From: Betaproteobacteria bacterium
GTDB taxonomy: Bacteria > Pseudomonadota > Gammaproteobacteria > Burkholderiales > Usitatibacteraceae
NCBI GenBank assembly: GCA_016720855.1
Contig: JADKJU010000002.1
Location: 1,178,001 to 1,242,000 of the forward strand
DNA length: 64,000 bases
Direction: 5' to 3'
Part shown: piece after piece, positions 1 to 8,033 of the stretch
How positions within the stretch are numbered: the first letter of the stretch is position 1
Layout of the letters: each line of letters begins with the position of its first letter
Notes under the pieces: generated by a model
Databases searched by the model: none
The model's input: the letters and a program-made list of their open reading frames with translations, nothing else
Told to the model about the DNA's origin: nothing
Made by a program: the position numbers and the translations under genes

Positions 1-308
1 TCGGCCGTGAACGGCGTGCCGTCATGGAACTTCACGTTCGGGCGCAGCTTGAAGCGCATCACGGTCGCGCTCACCGGCTGCCACGTCAGCGCGAGGCAGG
101 GCTCGACCTTGAGGTCCTTGCCGCGGGTGACCAGCGGCTCGTAGATGTTGTCGAGGAAAGCGCTGGTGAAGCCCTCGTTGTTGGCGTGCGGGTCGATCGT
201 GGTGATGTCGCCCTGGCTCGAGTAGCGCAGCGTCTTCGCGCCGGCAACGGTGCCGAAGGCAAGCAGGGCGGCCAGTATCACCGCGCGCAGGGCAATGGAG
301 GCGGACAT
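1..308 (-). CDS. ABC transporter substrate-binding protein, peptide/nickel type (partial, N-terminus only)
   Basis: Only the first ~102 codons are in the window; the gene runs off the left edge. The start at 308 (ATG) gives a clear signal peptide ending in a VAGA-like cleavage region, followed by KTLRYSSQGD, the usual start of a mature SBP_bac_5 (DppA/OppA family) domain. Further on, EPLVTRGKDL and KFHDGTPFTA are the characteristic early motifs of this family. The protein would bind oligopeptides or similar solutes in the periplasm for an ABC importer. It is plainly paralogous to the two tandem binding proteins at 36696-39909, sharing the same SSQGD start and EPLVTRGK motif with the second. 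Its permease partners, if any, lie outside the window. Confidence 0.85.
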   Translation of the reverse strand, partial: MSASIALRAVILAALLAFGTVAGAKTLRYSSQGDITTIDPHANNEGFTSAFLDNIYEPLVTRGKDLKVEPCLALTWQPVSATVMRFKLRPNVKFHDGTPFTA

Positions 309-529
309 CGGAGGGTTCTCACGGGGACTTGCGTTTCGATACCGGCGCTGCGGGCGCGGAACCGAAACTCTGGCTTGGGAAATCAAGGACTTGGCGCATA
401 CCTTGCGACGGGATCGATGATGCCGCAAGGGCCTTCGGGCGTCAACGCGGAAGGCGGCCGGGATTACATTTCCATCGCCGGAAAATGTACCCTGCAACTC
501 CCGTCGCCCCCATCACGAAAGGCATTGCG

Positions 530-1213
530 ATGAACTCGAGGATCGCCCTGGCCTGCGCCGCGCTGGCGCTCGCCGCATGCGGCAAGACGGAGCCCCCGAA
601 GCCGGCCGACACCGGTGCCAAGGTGGAACAGGCCGCCAAACAGATGGGCGAGGCGGCCCGCCAGGGCGACGTCGGGCAGGTGGGCGAGGCCATGAAGCAG
701 ATGGGAGAGGCCCTTTCGGGATCGGTCAAGGTCGAGCCGGTGGATTTCCGCGTGCTCAAGGAGGTGATGCCCGATTCCGTCGCCGGGATGAAGCGAGTGG
801 GTTCGGAGGGATCGAGGACCAGCGTGGTCGGCATCGCCACTTCGCGGGTGGAGGCGACCTACGAGGACGGCAAGGGCGGGCGCATCGTCCTCGAGGTCAA
901 GGATGTCGGCACGCTGACGGGGGTGACCGCGATGGCCTCTGCCTGGGTGAACATCGAGATCGACAAGGAAGGCGACTCCGGCTACGAGCGCACGACGAGC
1001 GCGGGCGGGCGCAAGGCCTACGAGCGCTACGACAAGGCCGCGCGCACCGGCGAGTACGACGTCATCGTCGCCGGGCGCTTCATCGTCGAAGCCAAGGCGA
1101 CGGGCGTCGAGATGAAGGTGTTCAGGGAGGCGGTGGCGAAGCTCGACCTGGCGAAGCTCGATGCGCTCAAGTCGAAAGGCCTGCCGGCCGCGGCAGCCGC
1201 GCCGGCGAAGTAG
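530..1213 (+). CDS. hypothetical lipoprotein
   Basis: I do not recognise the family. Starting at ATG 530, the 227-residue product begins with a short hydrophobic stretch and a lipobox (LAAC, Cys about residue 19), so it should be lipid-anchored in the envelope. Residues ~30-70 carry an imperfect repeat (KQMGEAARQGDVGQ / KQMGEALSGS) that looks helical. The remainder is a soluble domain with alternating charged strands (YERYDKAARTGEYDVIVAGRF) and an Ala-rich, Lys-ended tail. The frame is open upstream to 329, but those codons have no signal peptide, so the 530 start is preferred. It lies 7 bp before the next gene and is probably cotranscribed with it. Confidence 0.7.
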   Translation: MNSRIALACAALALAACGKTEPPKPADTGAKVEQAAKQMGEAARQGDVGQVGEAMKQMGEALSGSVKVEPVDFRVLKEVMPDSVAGMKRVGSEGSRTSVVGIATSRVEATYEDGKGGRIVLEVKDVGTLTGVTAMASAWVNIEIDKEGDSGYERTTSAGGRKAYERYDKAARTGEYDVIVAGRFIVEAKATGVEMKVFREAVAKLDLAKLDALKSKGLPAAAAAPAK

Positions 1214-1220
1214 CGCCGCG

Positions 1221-2012
1221 ATGAGTGCGCCCTCGCCCCTCGTTTCACCCCAGGGCGCCTCCTATGAGCTGAGCGAGGTGCCCGCCAGCTCGCCGTTCAC
1301 GTGGCTCGCGCGCGGGTGGGACGATTTCCGGGCGGCGCCGGTCGCCAGCGGGTTCTACGGCGTGGCGTTCGCGGCCATGGGCTGGGCGCTCCTCGCCCTT
1401 TACGACTTCGCCTACCAGTACGTGTCCACGCTGGCCGGTGCCTTCCTGCTGGCCGCACCCTTTCTTGCCACGGGCCTGTACGCGCTGTCGCGCGATCGGG
1501 AGGCGGGTCGGAAGCCGCGGCTCGTGCCCTCGCTCACGGCCTGGCGCGAGAACGTGGGCGGCCTGGGCATCTACGTGCTGGTCATCACCGTGATCTTCCT
1601 CGTCTGGGCGCGCGCCTCCCTCGTCACCTTCGCGCTCTTCAGCACCGGGACCATGCCGGACCTGAAGAACTTCCTCGCCAGGGCGTTCTCCCTGGGCAAC
1701 ATCGATTTCGTGCTCGTGTACTTCGCGGTGGGCGGGATTTTCGCGACCCTCGTCTTTGCGGTGAGCGTGGTCTCGGTGCCGATGATGCTCGACCGCGGCA
1801 ACGACGCGGTGAGCGCGGCGATCCTTTCCGTGCAAGTGCTGGGGAGGAACCCCGGCGCGATGGCCGTGTGGGCGCTGGCCATCGTGACGCTCACCGGAGC
1901 GGGATTCGCGACCGCCTTTCTCGGGCTCGTCGTCACCATGCCCGTGATCGGGCACGCCACGTGGCACGCGTACCGCGACTGCGTGGCGTGGGGCGAGGAC
2001 ATTCCCGGATGA
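1221..2012 (+). CDS. DUF2189-like integral membrane protein
   Basis: 263 residues with about six hydrophobic helices: after a short N-terminal cytoplasmic segment (SSPFTWLARGWDDFRAAP), helices at roughly 45-65, 70-90, 115-140, 165-195 and two near 215-250. The opening 'WLARGWDDF' and the repeated glycine-rich helices fit the DUF2189 family of bacterial inner-membrane proteins, whose function is unknown. The ATG at 1221 is 7 bp after the preceding stop, which suggests an operon with the upstream lipoprotein gene. No catalytic motif is visible. The family assignment is from motif memory and is moderately certain; the membrane nature is clear. Confidence 0.75.
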   Translation: MSAPSPLVSPQGASYELSEVPASSPFTWLARGWDDFRAAPVASGFYGVAFAAMGWALLALYDFAYQYVSTLAGAFLLAAPFLATGLYALSRDREAGRKPRLVPSLTAWRENVGGLGIYVLVITVIFLVWARASLVTFALFSTGTMPDLKNFLARAFSLGNIDFVLVYFAVGGIFATLVFAVSVVSVPMMLDRGNDAVSAAILSVQVLGRNPGAMAVWALAIVTLTGAGFATAFLGLVVTMPVIGHATWHAYRDCVAWGEDIPG

Positions 2013-2049
2013 AATTCGGGGCGCAGCCAGGCGCAGGGTGATCGCAGCG

Positions 2050-2055
2050 TACAAT
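2050..2055 (+). promoter_or_regulatory. possible -10 element ahead of the Phe/Tyr degradation operon
   Basis: TACAAT lies 36 bp before the hpd start codon in the 78-bp gap after the DUF2189-like gene. No convincing -35 box is seen at the right distance, so this is only a candidate. Confidence 0.25.
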
Positions 2056-2090
2056 TCGCCGGTCCCGCCGCCCGCCCGAGGAGATCCGAA

Positions 2091-3173
2091 ATGACCGAGC
2101 CCGACCGTCTGGACAACCCCATGGGCACCGACGGCTTCGAGTTCATCGAGTACACCGCCCCGGACCCGGCGCTTCTCGGCACGCTCTTCGAGCAGCTGGG
2201 CTTCTCCCTCGTCGCGAAGCACCGCTCCAAGGACGTCGCGCTCTACCGCCAGGGGCGCGTCAACTTCATCGTGAACCGCGAACCCGACAGCTTCGCGCAG
2301 TCGTTCGCGCGCGTGCACGGGCCGTCGGCGTGCGCCTTCGCCATGCGCGTGAAGAACGCGGCGAAAGCCTACCAGCGCGCGCTCGATCTCGGTGCCAAGC
2401 CGCACCACGGCCCGGTGGGGCCGATGGAGCTCAACATTCCGGCGATCAAGGGCATCGGCGACAGCCTCATCTACTTCGTCGACCGCTACCCCGGCAACGG
2501 CGGCGATCTCACCATCTACGACGTGGACTTCGTGCCGGTGGAGGCAGTCGGGCAGCATCCGGCCGGCGCAGGCCTCCTCGAAGTCGACCACCTCACGCAC
2601 AACGTCTATGCCGGCCGCATGGACGTGTGGGCGCAGTTCTACGAGAAGCTCTTCAATTTCCGCGAGATCCGCTACTTCGACATCCAGGGGAAGAAGACCG
2701 GGCTCACCTCGCGCGCGCTCGTGAGCCCGTGCGGCAAGATCCGCATCCCGATCAACGAGCCCAGCGACCGCAAGAGCCAGATCCAGGAATACCTCGACGC
2801 CTACCGTGGGGAGGGGATCCAGCACATCGCGCTTTCGACGGCGGACATCTTCTCCACGGTGGAGGGCTTGCGCGGGCGCGAGGTGCGGTTCCTGGACACC
2901 CCCGACAGCTACTACGACCGCGTCGACGCGCGCGTGGCGAACCACGGCGAGGACCTTGCCCTGCTGCGGAAGAGCCGCATCCTCATCGACGGGGAGGGCA
3001 TCGACAAGGACCGGCACGAGGACAAGCTGCTGCAGATCTTCACCGAGACGGTGATCGGGCCGATCTTCTTCGAGATCATCCAGAGGAAGGGGAACGAGGG
3101 GTTCGGAGAGGGCAATTTCCGGGCGCTCTTCGAGTCGATCGAGGCGGACCAGATCGCGAGGGGAGTGGTTTGA
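2091..3173 (+). CDS. hpd: 4-hydroxyphenylpyruvate dioxygenase
   Basis: Converts 4-hydroxyphenylpyruvate to homogentisate in tyrosine catabolism, using Fe(II) and O2 in the cytoplasm. The 360-residue length matches bacterial HPPD. It has two vicinal-oxygen-chelate halves; the C-terminal half carries the full metal triad: His167 in VDHLTHNV, His245 in GIQHIALST and Glu328 in PIFFEIIQRKG. The C-terminal GNEGFGEGNF segment is the family signature that closes the active site. It is the first gene of the hpd-hmgA-fahA-phhA run. Its TGA stop forms the first bases of a repeat element (3171-3234) that separates it from hmgA by 88 bp. Confidence 0.97.
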   Translation: MTEPDRLDNPMGTDGFEFIEYTAPDPALLGTLFEQLGFSLVAKHRSKDVALYRQGRVNFIVNREPDSFAQSFARVHGPSACAFAMRVKNAAKAYQRALDLGAKPHHGPVGPMELNIPAIKGIGDSLIYFVDRYPGNGGDLTIYDVDFVPVEAVGQHPAGAGLLEVDHLTHNVYAGRMDVWAQFYEKLFNFREIRYFDIQGKKTGLTSRALVSPCGKIRIPINEPSDRKSQIQEYLDAYRGEGIQHIALSTADIFSTVEGLRGREVRFLDTPDSYYDRVDARVANHGEDLALLRKSRILIDGEGIDKDRHEDKLLQIFTETVIGPIFFEIIQRKGNEGFGEGNFRALFESIEADQIARGVV

Positions 3174-3234
3174 CGACAACGAGTGATGCGACCCAAAGGC
3201 GTCTGACACGGATGAACACGGATGAACACGGATT
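3171..3234 (+). repeat. GATGAACACG repeat element, copy 1
   Basis: About 64 bp beginning exactly at the hpd stop codon (TGACG..A.CGAGTGATGCG) and ending in a run of 10-bp units GATGAACACG. The same sequence, with a few changes, recurs directly after the gabD-like gene (41478-41540) and inverted at 41630-41693. The minus strand of the 10-bp units reads as IRVHPC-type peptide in several open frames, which is not a real protein. Confidence 0.85.
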
Positions 3235-3261
3235 GTTTGCTGGCGTGAAGGCGAGTCTGTG

Positions 3262-4602
3262 ATGGCCGTCGATCTTCGATACCTGTCGGGATTCGGGTCG
3301 CACCATGAGACGGAGGCGGTCGAGGGCGCGCTGCCGGTGGGGCAGAACTCGCCGCAAAGGACGCCCCTGGGGTTGTACGCGGAGCAATTCTCGGCCACGG
3401 CCTTCACCGCGCCGCGCGCGCAGAACCTTCGCTCGTGGCTGTATCGCCTGCGGCCGAGCGCGATGCATCCGCCGTTCAGCCGCATCGAGGCTGGAAAGCT
3501 TCGCACCGGGCCCTGCCTCGAAGGGGGCGCGGCGGGACCCAATCGCCTGCGGTGGGGGCCGCTGGCGGCGCCCGGGAAGCCGACGGATTTCGTCGCCGGC
3601 CTTGCCACGCTCGCGACCAACGGCGATGCGCGGATGCAGGCGGGAATCGGCGTTCACCTGTACGCAGCCAACCGGCCGATGAAGCGCGTGTTCGCAAGCC
3701 ACGACGGAGAGCTGCTGCTCGTGCCGCAGGAGGGCATGCTCGCGATCGCGACCGAGTTCGGGCATCTGTGCGTGTCGCCGGGTGAGATCGCCGTCATTCC
3801 GCGCGGGGTCAGGTTTCGCGTGGCCGTTCAGGGCCCCTCGCGCGGCTGGGCCTGCGAGAACTACGGCGCGGCGCTGCGCCTTCCCGAGCTGGGCCCCATC
3901 GGCGCCAATGGCCTTGCGAACGCGCGCGACTTCCTGGCACCCGTGGCAGCGTTCGAGGACGGCGACGCGAGGACCGAGGTGGTGGTGAAGTCCGGCGGAC
4001 ACCTGTGGATGGCCGAGTACGGCCATTCGCCGCTCGACGTCGTGGCATGGCACGGCAACGCGTACCCGTACAAGTACGATCTCGCGCGCTTCAACGCGAT
4101 CAACACGGTGAGCTTCGACCACCCGGACCCCTCGATTTTCACGGTGCTCACGTCGCCCTCCGACACGCCCGGGACCGCCAACGTGGACTTCGTCATCTTC
4201 CCGCCGCGATGGATGGTGGCCGAGCACACGTTCCGGCCGCCGTGGTTCCATCGCAACGTCATGAGCGAGTTCATGGGGCTCGTGAAGGGCGAGTACGACG
4301 CGAAGCAGGGCGGCTTCGTGCCGGGAGGCTCGAGCCTGCACAACGCCATGACGGCCCATGGCCCCGACCGCGCCTCGCACGACGCGGCCGTGTCCGCGAC
4401 ACTGGAGCCGAAGCGCCCCGGTGATACGCTCGCGTTCATGTTCGAGAGCCGCTACCCTTTCGACCCCACCGCCTATGCCCTGGCCACGCCGGCGCTCGAC
4501 AAGGAGTACGACGCGGTATGGGCGGGTTTCGCCAAGGGCACCGTCACCTCGACCCTGTTCCAAGGCAGCGGGGTCGGGGGTCAGGTAAAGGAAGGGAAAT
4601 GA
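3262..4602 (+). CDS. hmgA: homogentisate 1,2-dioxygenase
   Basis: Opens the ring of homogentisate to give maleylacetoacetate. The 446-residue protein starts LRYLSGFGSHHETEA, the classic N-terminus of this enzyme. The Fe(II) ligands are all present: His330 (PPWFHRNV), Glu336 (MSEFMG) and His366 (MTAHGPD), a constant offset of five from the human enzyme. The ATG at 3262 is preferred over an in-frame GTG one codon upstream. The stop overlaps the fahA start in an ATGA tetranucleotide (4599-4602), so the two are translationally coupled. The C-terminal tail (GSGVGGQVKEGK) is glycine-rich and looks poorly conserved. Confidence 0.97.
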   Translation: MAVDLRYLSGFGSHHETEAVEGALPVGQNSPQRTPLGLYAEQFSATAFTAPRAQNLRSWLYRLRPSAMHPPFSRIEAGKLRTGPCLEGGAAGPNRLRWGPLAAPGKPTDFVAGLATLATNGDARMQAGIGVHLYAANRPMKRVFASHDGELLLVPQEGMLAIATEFGHLCVSPGEIAVIPRGVRFRVAVQGPSRGWACENYGAALRLPELGPIGANGLANARDFLAPVAAFEDGDARTEVVVKSGGHLWMAEYGHSPLDVVAWHGNAYPYKYDLARFNAINTVSFDHPDPSIFTVLTSPSDTPGTANVDFVIFPPRWMVAEHTFRPPWFHRNVMSEFMGLVKGEYDAKQGGFVPGGSSLHNAMTAHGPDRASHDAAVSATLEPKRPGDTLAFMFESRYPFDPTAYALATPALDKEYDAVWAGFAKGTVTSTLFQGSGVGGQVKEGK

Positions 4603-5597
4603 AACTCGCCTCCCTGAAAGGCCCCACGCGCGACGGCACCCTCGTCCTCGTCAACCGCGACCTCACGACGGCCGTCGCCGCCACCGGCATCTCGCCCTCG
4701 ATGCAGCATGCCCTGGAGAACTGGGACGCCGTCTATCGGCCGTTGCTGGACGCATACGAAGGCCTGGAGTGCGGCAACGAGCGGCACGCGTTCGATTTCC
4801 AGGCGGTGCTCGCGAAGGGGCAGGTGGCCGCTGCGCTTCCGCGCGCCTACGAATGGCTGGACGGCTCGGCCTACGTTTCGCACGTGGAGCGGGTCCGGCG
4901 CGCGCGCAACGACCACGTGCCGGAAAGTTTCTACCGCGACCCGCTCATGTACCAGGGCGGGGCGGGCGACATGATGGGCCCGCGCGATCCCATCCGCGCC
5001 CTTTCGGAGGATTGGGGCATCGACCTCGAAGGCGAAGTGGTTGCGATCACGGGAGATGTGCCGATGGGGGCGACGCCGGCCCGGGCGTCGGGCGCCATCC
5101 GGCTCCTCACGCTGGTGAACGACGTGTCGTTCCGCAAGCTCATTCCGGCCGAGCTCGCCAAGGGCTTCGGCTTCGTGAATGGCAAGGGCGCCAACGCGCT
5201 CGCCCCGGTGGCCGTCACGCCGGACGAACTGGGCGGCGCCTGGGACGGCGGCAAGATCCACCTGCGCCTGGTGTGCCACGTGAACGGCAAGTGGCTGGGC
5301 AACCCCGACGCGGGCGTGGGCGCCACCTTCGACCTGTTCCAGCTGGTCGCGCACGCGGCGAGGACGCGCGAGCTCGGGGCCGGCACGCTTGTGGGGACCG
5401 GGACAATCTCCAATCCGGATGTGGAATCCGGCTACGCCTGCCTCATGGAAAAGCGGCTCGTCGAGCAGGTGGAGGAGGGAGCGTCGAAGACGCCTTTCCT
5501 CGCGTTCGGCGACACCGTGCGCATCGAGATGTTCGACCGGCACGGCGCCACGATCTTCGGCGCGATCGAGCAGCGGGTGGAGAAGTACGGGGGTTAG
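4599..5597 (+). CDS. fahA: fumarylacetoacetate hydrolase (fumarylacetoacetase)
   Basis: Last enzyme of the homogentisate pathway: splits fumarylacetoacetate into fumarate and acetoacetate. 332 residues, the length of the bacterial FAH type. Recognisable family segments are YQGGAGDMMGPRDPI near residues 112-126, LEGEVVAITGDVP in the metal-binding core, KGFGFVNGKG and the C-terminal GTISNPDVESGYACLMEKR. The start ATG overlaps the hmgA stop by 4 bp, which fixes it. A gene for maleylacetoacetate isomerase, the step between HmgA and FahA, is not in this cluster and must lie elsewhere or be spontaneous with glutathione. Confidence 0.95.
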   Translation: MKLASLKGPTRDGTLVLVNRDLTTAVAATGISPSMQHALENWDAVYRPLLDAYEGLECGNERHAFDFQAVLAKGQVAAALPRAYEWLDGSAYVSHVERVRRARNDHVPESFYRDPLMYQGGAGDMMGPRDPIRALSEDWGIDLEGEVVAITGDVPMGATPARASGAIRLLTLVNDVSFRKLIPAELAKGFGFVNGKGANALAPVAVTPDELGGAWDGGKIHLRLVCHVNGKWLGNPDAGVGATFDLFQLVAHAARTRELGAGTLVGTGTISNPDVESGYACLMEKRLVEQVEEGASKTPFLAFGDTVRIEMFDRHGATIFGAIEQRVEKYGG

Positions 5598-5601
5598 CGC
5601 C

Positions 5602-6468
5602 GTGACCGGCGAAACCGACCACACCCTGCGCGGCGACTATCGCCACATGCGCGCCGACTACACGGTCGAGCAGGATTGGCCGGCGTACACGCCGCAGGAG
5701 CATGCCCTGTGGCGGCGCCTCTACGCGCGCCAGGCCGCACTCGTTCCGCGCTACGCATGCCGCGAGTTCACCGATTCGCTCTCGGCGCTGGATTTCGGCG
5801 GAGCCATTCCGCGCTTCGACGTCGTGAATGCAAGGCTCCGGGCCGCCACGCGATGGACTCTCGTCGCCGTCCCGGGCCTGCTGCCCGACGCGGTGTTCTT
5901 CGAGCACCTGGCCCACCGGCGCTTCCCGGTCACGCTGTGGCTGAGGAAGCCCGAGGAGTTCGACTATATCGTCGAACCCGACGTCTTCCACGATTTCTTC
6001 GGTCACGTGCCGCTGCTCTTCGACCCGGTCTTCGCCGACTACCTCGAGGCCTACGGGAAGGGCGGCCTCAAGGCGCACCGGCTCGGCGCCATCGAGCTGC
6101 TCTCGCGGCTCTACTGGTACACGGTGGAATTCGGGCTCATCGAGACGCCGGCGGGCGTGCGGGCCTACGGGGCGGGAATGCTTTCCTCGGGCGGCGAGCT
6201 GCCGTACTGCGTGGACAGTGGCGAGCCCAATCGCATCGGGTTCGAGCTCCTGCGCATCATGCGCACACGCTACAAGATCGACACCTTCCAGGAAAGCTAC
6301 TTCGTGATCCGGGATTTCCGCGAGCTGTTCGAGGCGACGGCGCCGGACTTCGCACCGTACTACGCGCAACTCGAGGGGCGCGACTCACATGCGCCGAACG
6401 CGGTCCTCCCCGATGATCAGGTGCTGCATCGCGGGGGCGGTCATCCGACCGCGACCGGAACGTCCTGA
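5602..6468 (+). CDS. phhA: phenylalanine 4-monooxygenase
   Basis: Pterin-dependent hydroxylation of phenylalanine to tyrosine, feeding the upstream genes of the operon. 288 residues, the usual bacterial monomeric length. Iron ligands are His130 and His135 in FHDFFGHVPL and Glu176 in YWYTVEFGL. The GTG start at 5602 follows the fahA stop by 4 bp; a longer open frame upstream overlaps fahA and has no enzyme-like sequence. Pterin-4a-carbinolamine dehydratase (PhhB) and tyrosine aminotransferase, the usual partners, are absent here. The last 28 bp overlap the convergent Crp/Fnr gene. Confidence 0.96.
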   Translation: MTGETDHTLRGDYRHMRADYTVEQDWPAYTPQEHALWRRLYARQAALVPRYACREFTDSLSALDFGGAIPRFDVVNARLRAATRWTLVAVPGLLPDAVFFEHLAHRRFPVTLWLRKPEEFDYIVEPDVFHDFFGHVPLLFDPVFADYLEAYGKGGLKAHRLGAIELLSRLYWYTVEFGLIETPAGVRAYGAGMLSSGGELPYCVDSGEPNRIGFELLRIMRTRYKIDTFQESYFVIRDFRELFEATAPDFAPYYAQLEGRDSHAPNAVLPDDQVLHRGGGHPTATGTS

Positions 6469-7184
6469 CGGTTGCGCACGTCGGAAAGCAGGCGGTTCAT
6501 TTCCTGCCTGACCACGGCGTAGCATTCGCACGTGCGCGTCTCGAGCCCTGAGCGCGCGAGCACGGTGATGTGGCCCCGGCGGTAACTGATCAGCCCGGCG
6601 CGCTGCAGGTTGCCCGCGGCCTCGGTGATGCCTTCGCGGCGCACGCCGAGCATGCGGGCAACCAGTTCCTGCGTCATGACCAGCTGGCCCGAGGGCACGC
6701 GATCAAGCGTCATCAGGAGCCAGCGGCAGAGCTGCTGCTCCACCGAATGGTGCCGGTTGCACACGGCGGTCTGCGTCATCTGCGTGATCAGCGCCTGGGT
6801 GTAGCGCAGCAGCAGGCCGCGCATCGGTCCCGCGCGCTCGAATTCCTGCATGAGAATGCCGCGCCTGAGCCGGTAGGCGTGGCCCGCTGTCTGGACCACG
6901 GCCGAGCTCGTTGTGGTATCCCCGCCCATGAACAGCGAAATGCCGACCACGCCCTCGTTGCCCACTCCCGCGATCTCGGCCGATGCGCCGGACTCGGTGT
7001 CGTAGTGAAGCGACACGATGGAAGTAGTCGGGAAGTAGGCGTGCTGCAACTGCCCGCCGGGCTCGTAAAGGATCTCGCCGAGCGGCATCGGGACCAGTTC
7101 CAGGTTCCCGGCCAGGCGCTCGAATTCCGCCGTGGGCAGCGCGGCGAGAAGGTGGTTCTGATTCGGGCTGTGGGGCAAGGGCAT
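6441..7184 (-). CDS. Crp/Fnr-family transcriptional regulator (paralogue 1)
   Basis: 247 residues. The N-terminal ~130 residues form a cyclic-nucleotide-binding-like sensor domain (YFPTTSIVSLHY, GVGNEGVVGISLFMGG). A long dimerisation helix follows (LLLRYTQALITQMTQTAVCNRHH), then a C-terminal winged helix-turn-helix (TQELVARMLGVRREGITEAAGNLQRAG). There is no N-terminal Fnr cysteine cluster, and cAMP ligand residues are not obvious, so the signal is unknown. The C-terminus ends in a small conserved Cys pair (TRTCECYAVV). A close paralogue lies at 14244-14963. It overlaps phhA tail to tail; a role in controlling the Phe operon is possible but unproven. Confidence 0.9.
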   Translation of the reverse strand: MPLPHSPNQNHLLAALPTAEFERLAGNLELVPMPLGEILYEPGGQLQHAYFPTTSIVSLHYDTESGASAEIAGVGNEGVVGISLFMGGDTTTSSAVVQTAGHAYRLRRGILMQEFERAGPMRGLLLRYTQALITQMTQTAVCNRHHSVEQQLCRWLLMTLDRVPSGQLVMTQELVARMLGVRREGITEAAGNLQRAGLISYRRGHITVLARSGLETRTCECYAVVRQEMNRLLSDVRNRQDVPVAVG

Positions 7185-7208
7185 CGCCGATCGTCGAGGT
7201 GTCGGGTC

Positions 7209-8033
7209 CTAGGGCTTCGCGGTGAGTTCCACGCCGATGCCCCGGTACCCGATGAAGCGGCAGGATTGGCTGAACATCGGCTCCCCGCTCACCTGGAACT
7301 TCTGCGCCGATCCATCGGCATTGACCCGGCTGAAGACGAAATCCAGGAAGGGCTGCCGGGCCGCAATGGTCTCCTGCAGTATCCTCCGCTCCGTCTCGTT
7401 CCAGCCAGTCGCCGTGACACCGGTTGACTGTCCCGCCAGGGTATCGACCCGGACGCCGAGCATCTCCAGGACCGGGCCGGAAACCTTGGTGAAGCTTCCG
7501 TGCTCGTCCTGCTCCCAGTACCAGTCGGAGGCCAGCTCCGTCAGGCTGCGATAGCGGGCTTCGCTTTCGCGCAGCTCCGCGGTGCGTTCCTGCACGGTTT
7601 GCTCCAGCTCCTTGCTGTAGTGCTCCAGCTTCCTGTGGAGCAGGCGCACCTCCAGCATGTTGTGGATGCGCGTCTTGACCTCCACCAGGTCGAAGGGCTT
7701 GCTGATGAAGTCCTTCGCGCCAGCCTGCAGCGCGCGCAGCTTGTGGCCGGGCTGGGCGGTGATCACGAGGACGGGAAGGTAGCTGTCGCGATCGTTGGTC
7801 TTGAGGCCTTCCATGACCTGGAAGCCGTCCATGACGGGCATCTGCAGGTCGAGCAAAATCAGGTCGTAGCGGTTCTTTCGGTGCAACGCGCAGACCTCCT
7901 GCGGATTCATGGTCGAGGTCACGCGGGTGTAGCCGGCCTGGCGCAGCATGTTTTCGAGGAGGCTGACATTGGCCTCCTGGTCGTCGACGATCAGGACGCT
8001 GGCGTCGAGAATGTCGGAGTCCGTGACTTTCAT
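7209..8033 (-). CDS. response regulator with receiver and PAS-like output domain
   Basis: 274 residues. Residues ~12-125 are a receiver domain: acidic pair Asp17-Asp18 (LIVDDQE), phospho-acceptor Asp62 (LLDLQMPVMDG) and the conserved Lys in FISKPFD. A coiled coil follows (KLEHYSKELEQTVQERTAEL), then a PAS-like domain beginning RYRSLTELASDWYWEQ. There is no DNA-binding or GGDEF/EAL domain, so it probably acts by protein-protein signalling. The ATG at 8033 overlaps the TGA of the hybrid kinase by 4 bp (ATGA), fixing the start and showing translational coupling. The open frame continues upstream, but only as antisense-like sequence inside the kinase gene. Confidence 0.93.
   Translation of the reverse strand: MKVTDSDILDASVLIVDDQEANVSLLENMLRQAGYTRVTSTMNPQEVCALHRKNRYDLILLDLQMPVMDGFQVMEGLKTNDRDSYLPVLVITAQPGHKLRALQAGAKDFISKPFDLVEVKTRIHNMLEVRLLHRKLEHYSKELEQTVQERTAELRESEARYRSLTELASDWYWEQDEHGSFTKVSGPVLEMLGVRVDTLAGQSTGVTATGWNETERRILQETIAARQPFLDFVFSRVNADGSAQKFQVSGEPMFSQSCRFIGYRGIGVELTAKP

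Noticed and set aside
3206..3234. CRISPR-like short tandem units GATGAACACG
   Set aside because: Units are 10 bp and directly adjacent with no spacers, and there are no cas genes.
1245..3620. 791-codon minus-strand open frame containing IRVHPCSSV peptide
   Set aside because: Antisense to the DUF2189, hpd and hmgA genes; the IRVHPC part is simply the translated repeat at 3171-3234.
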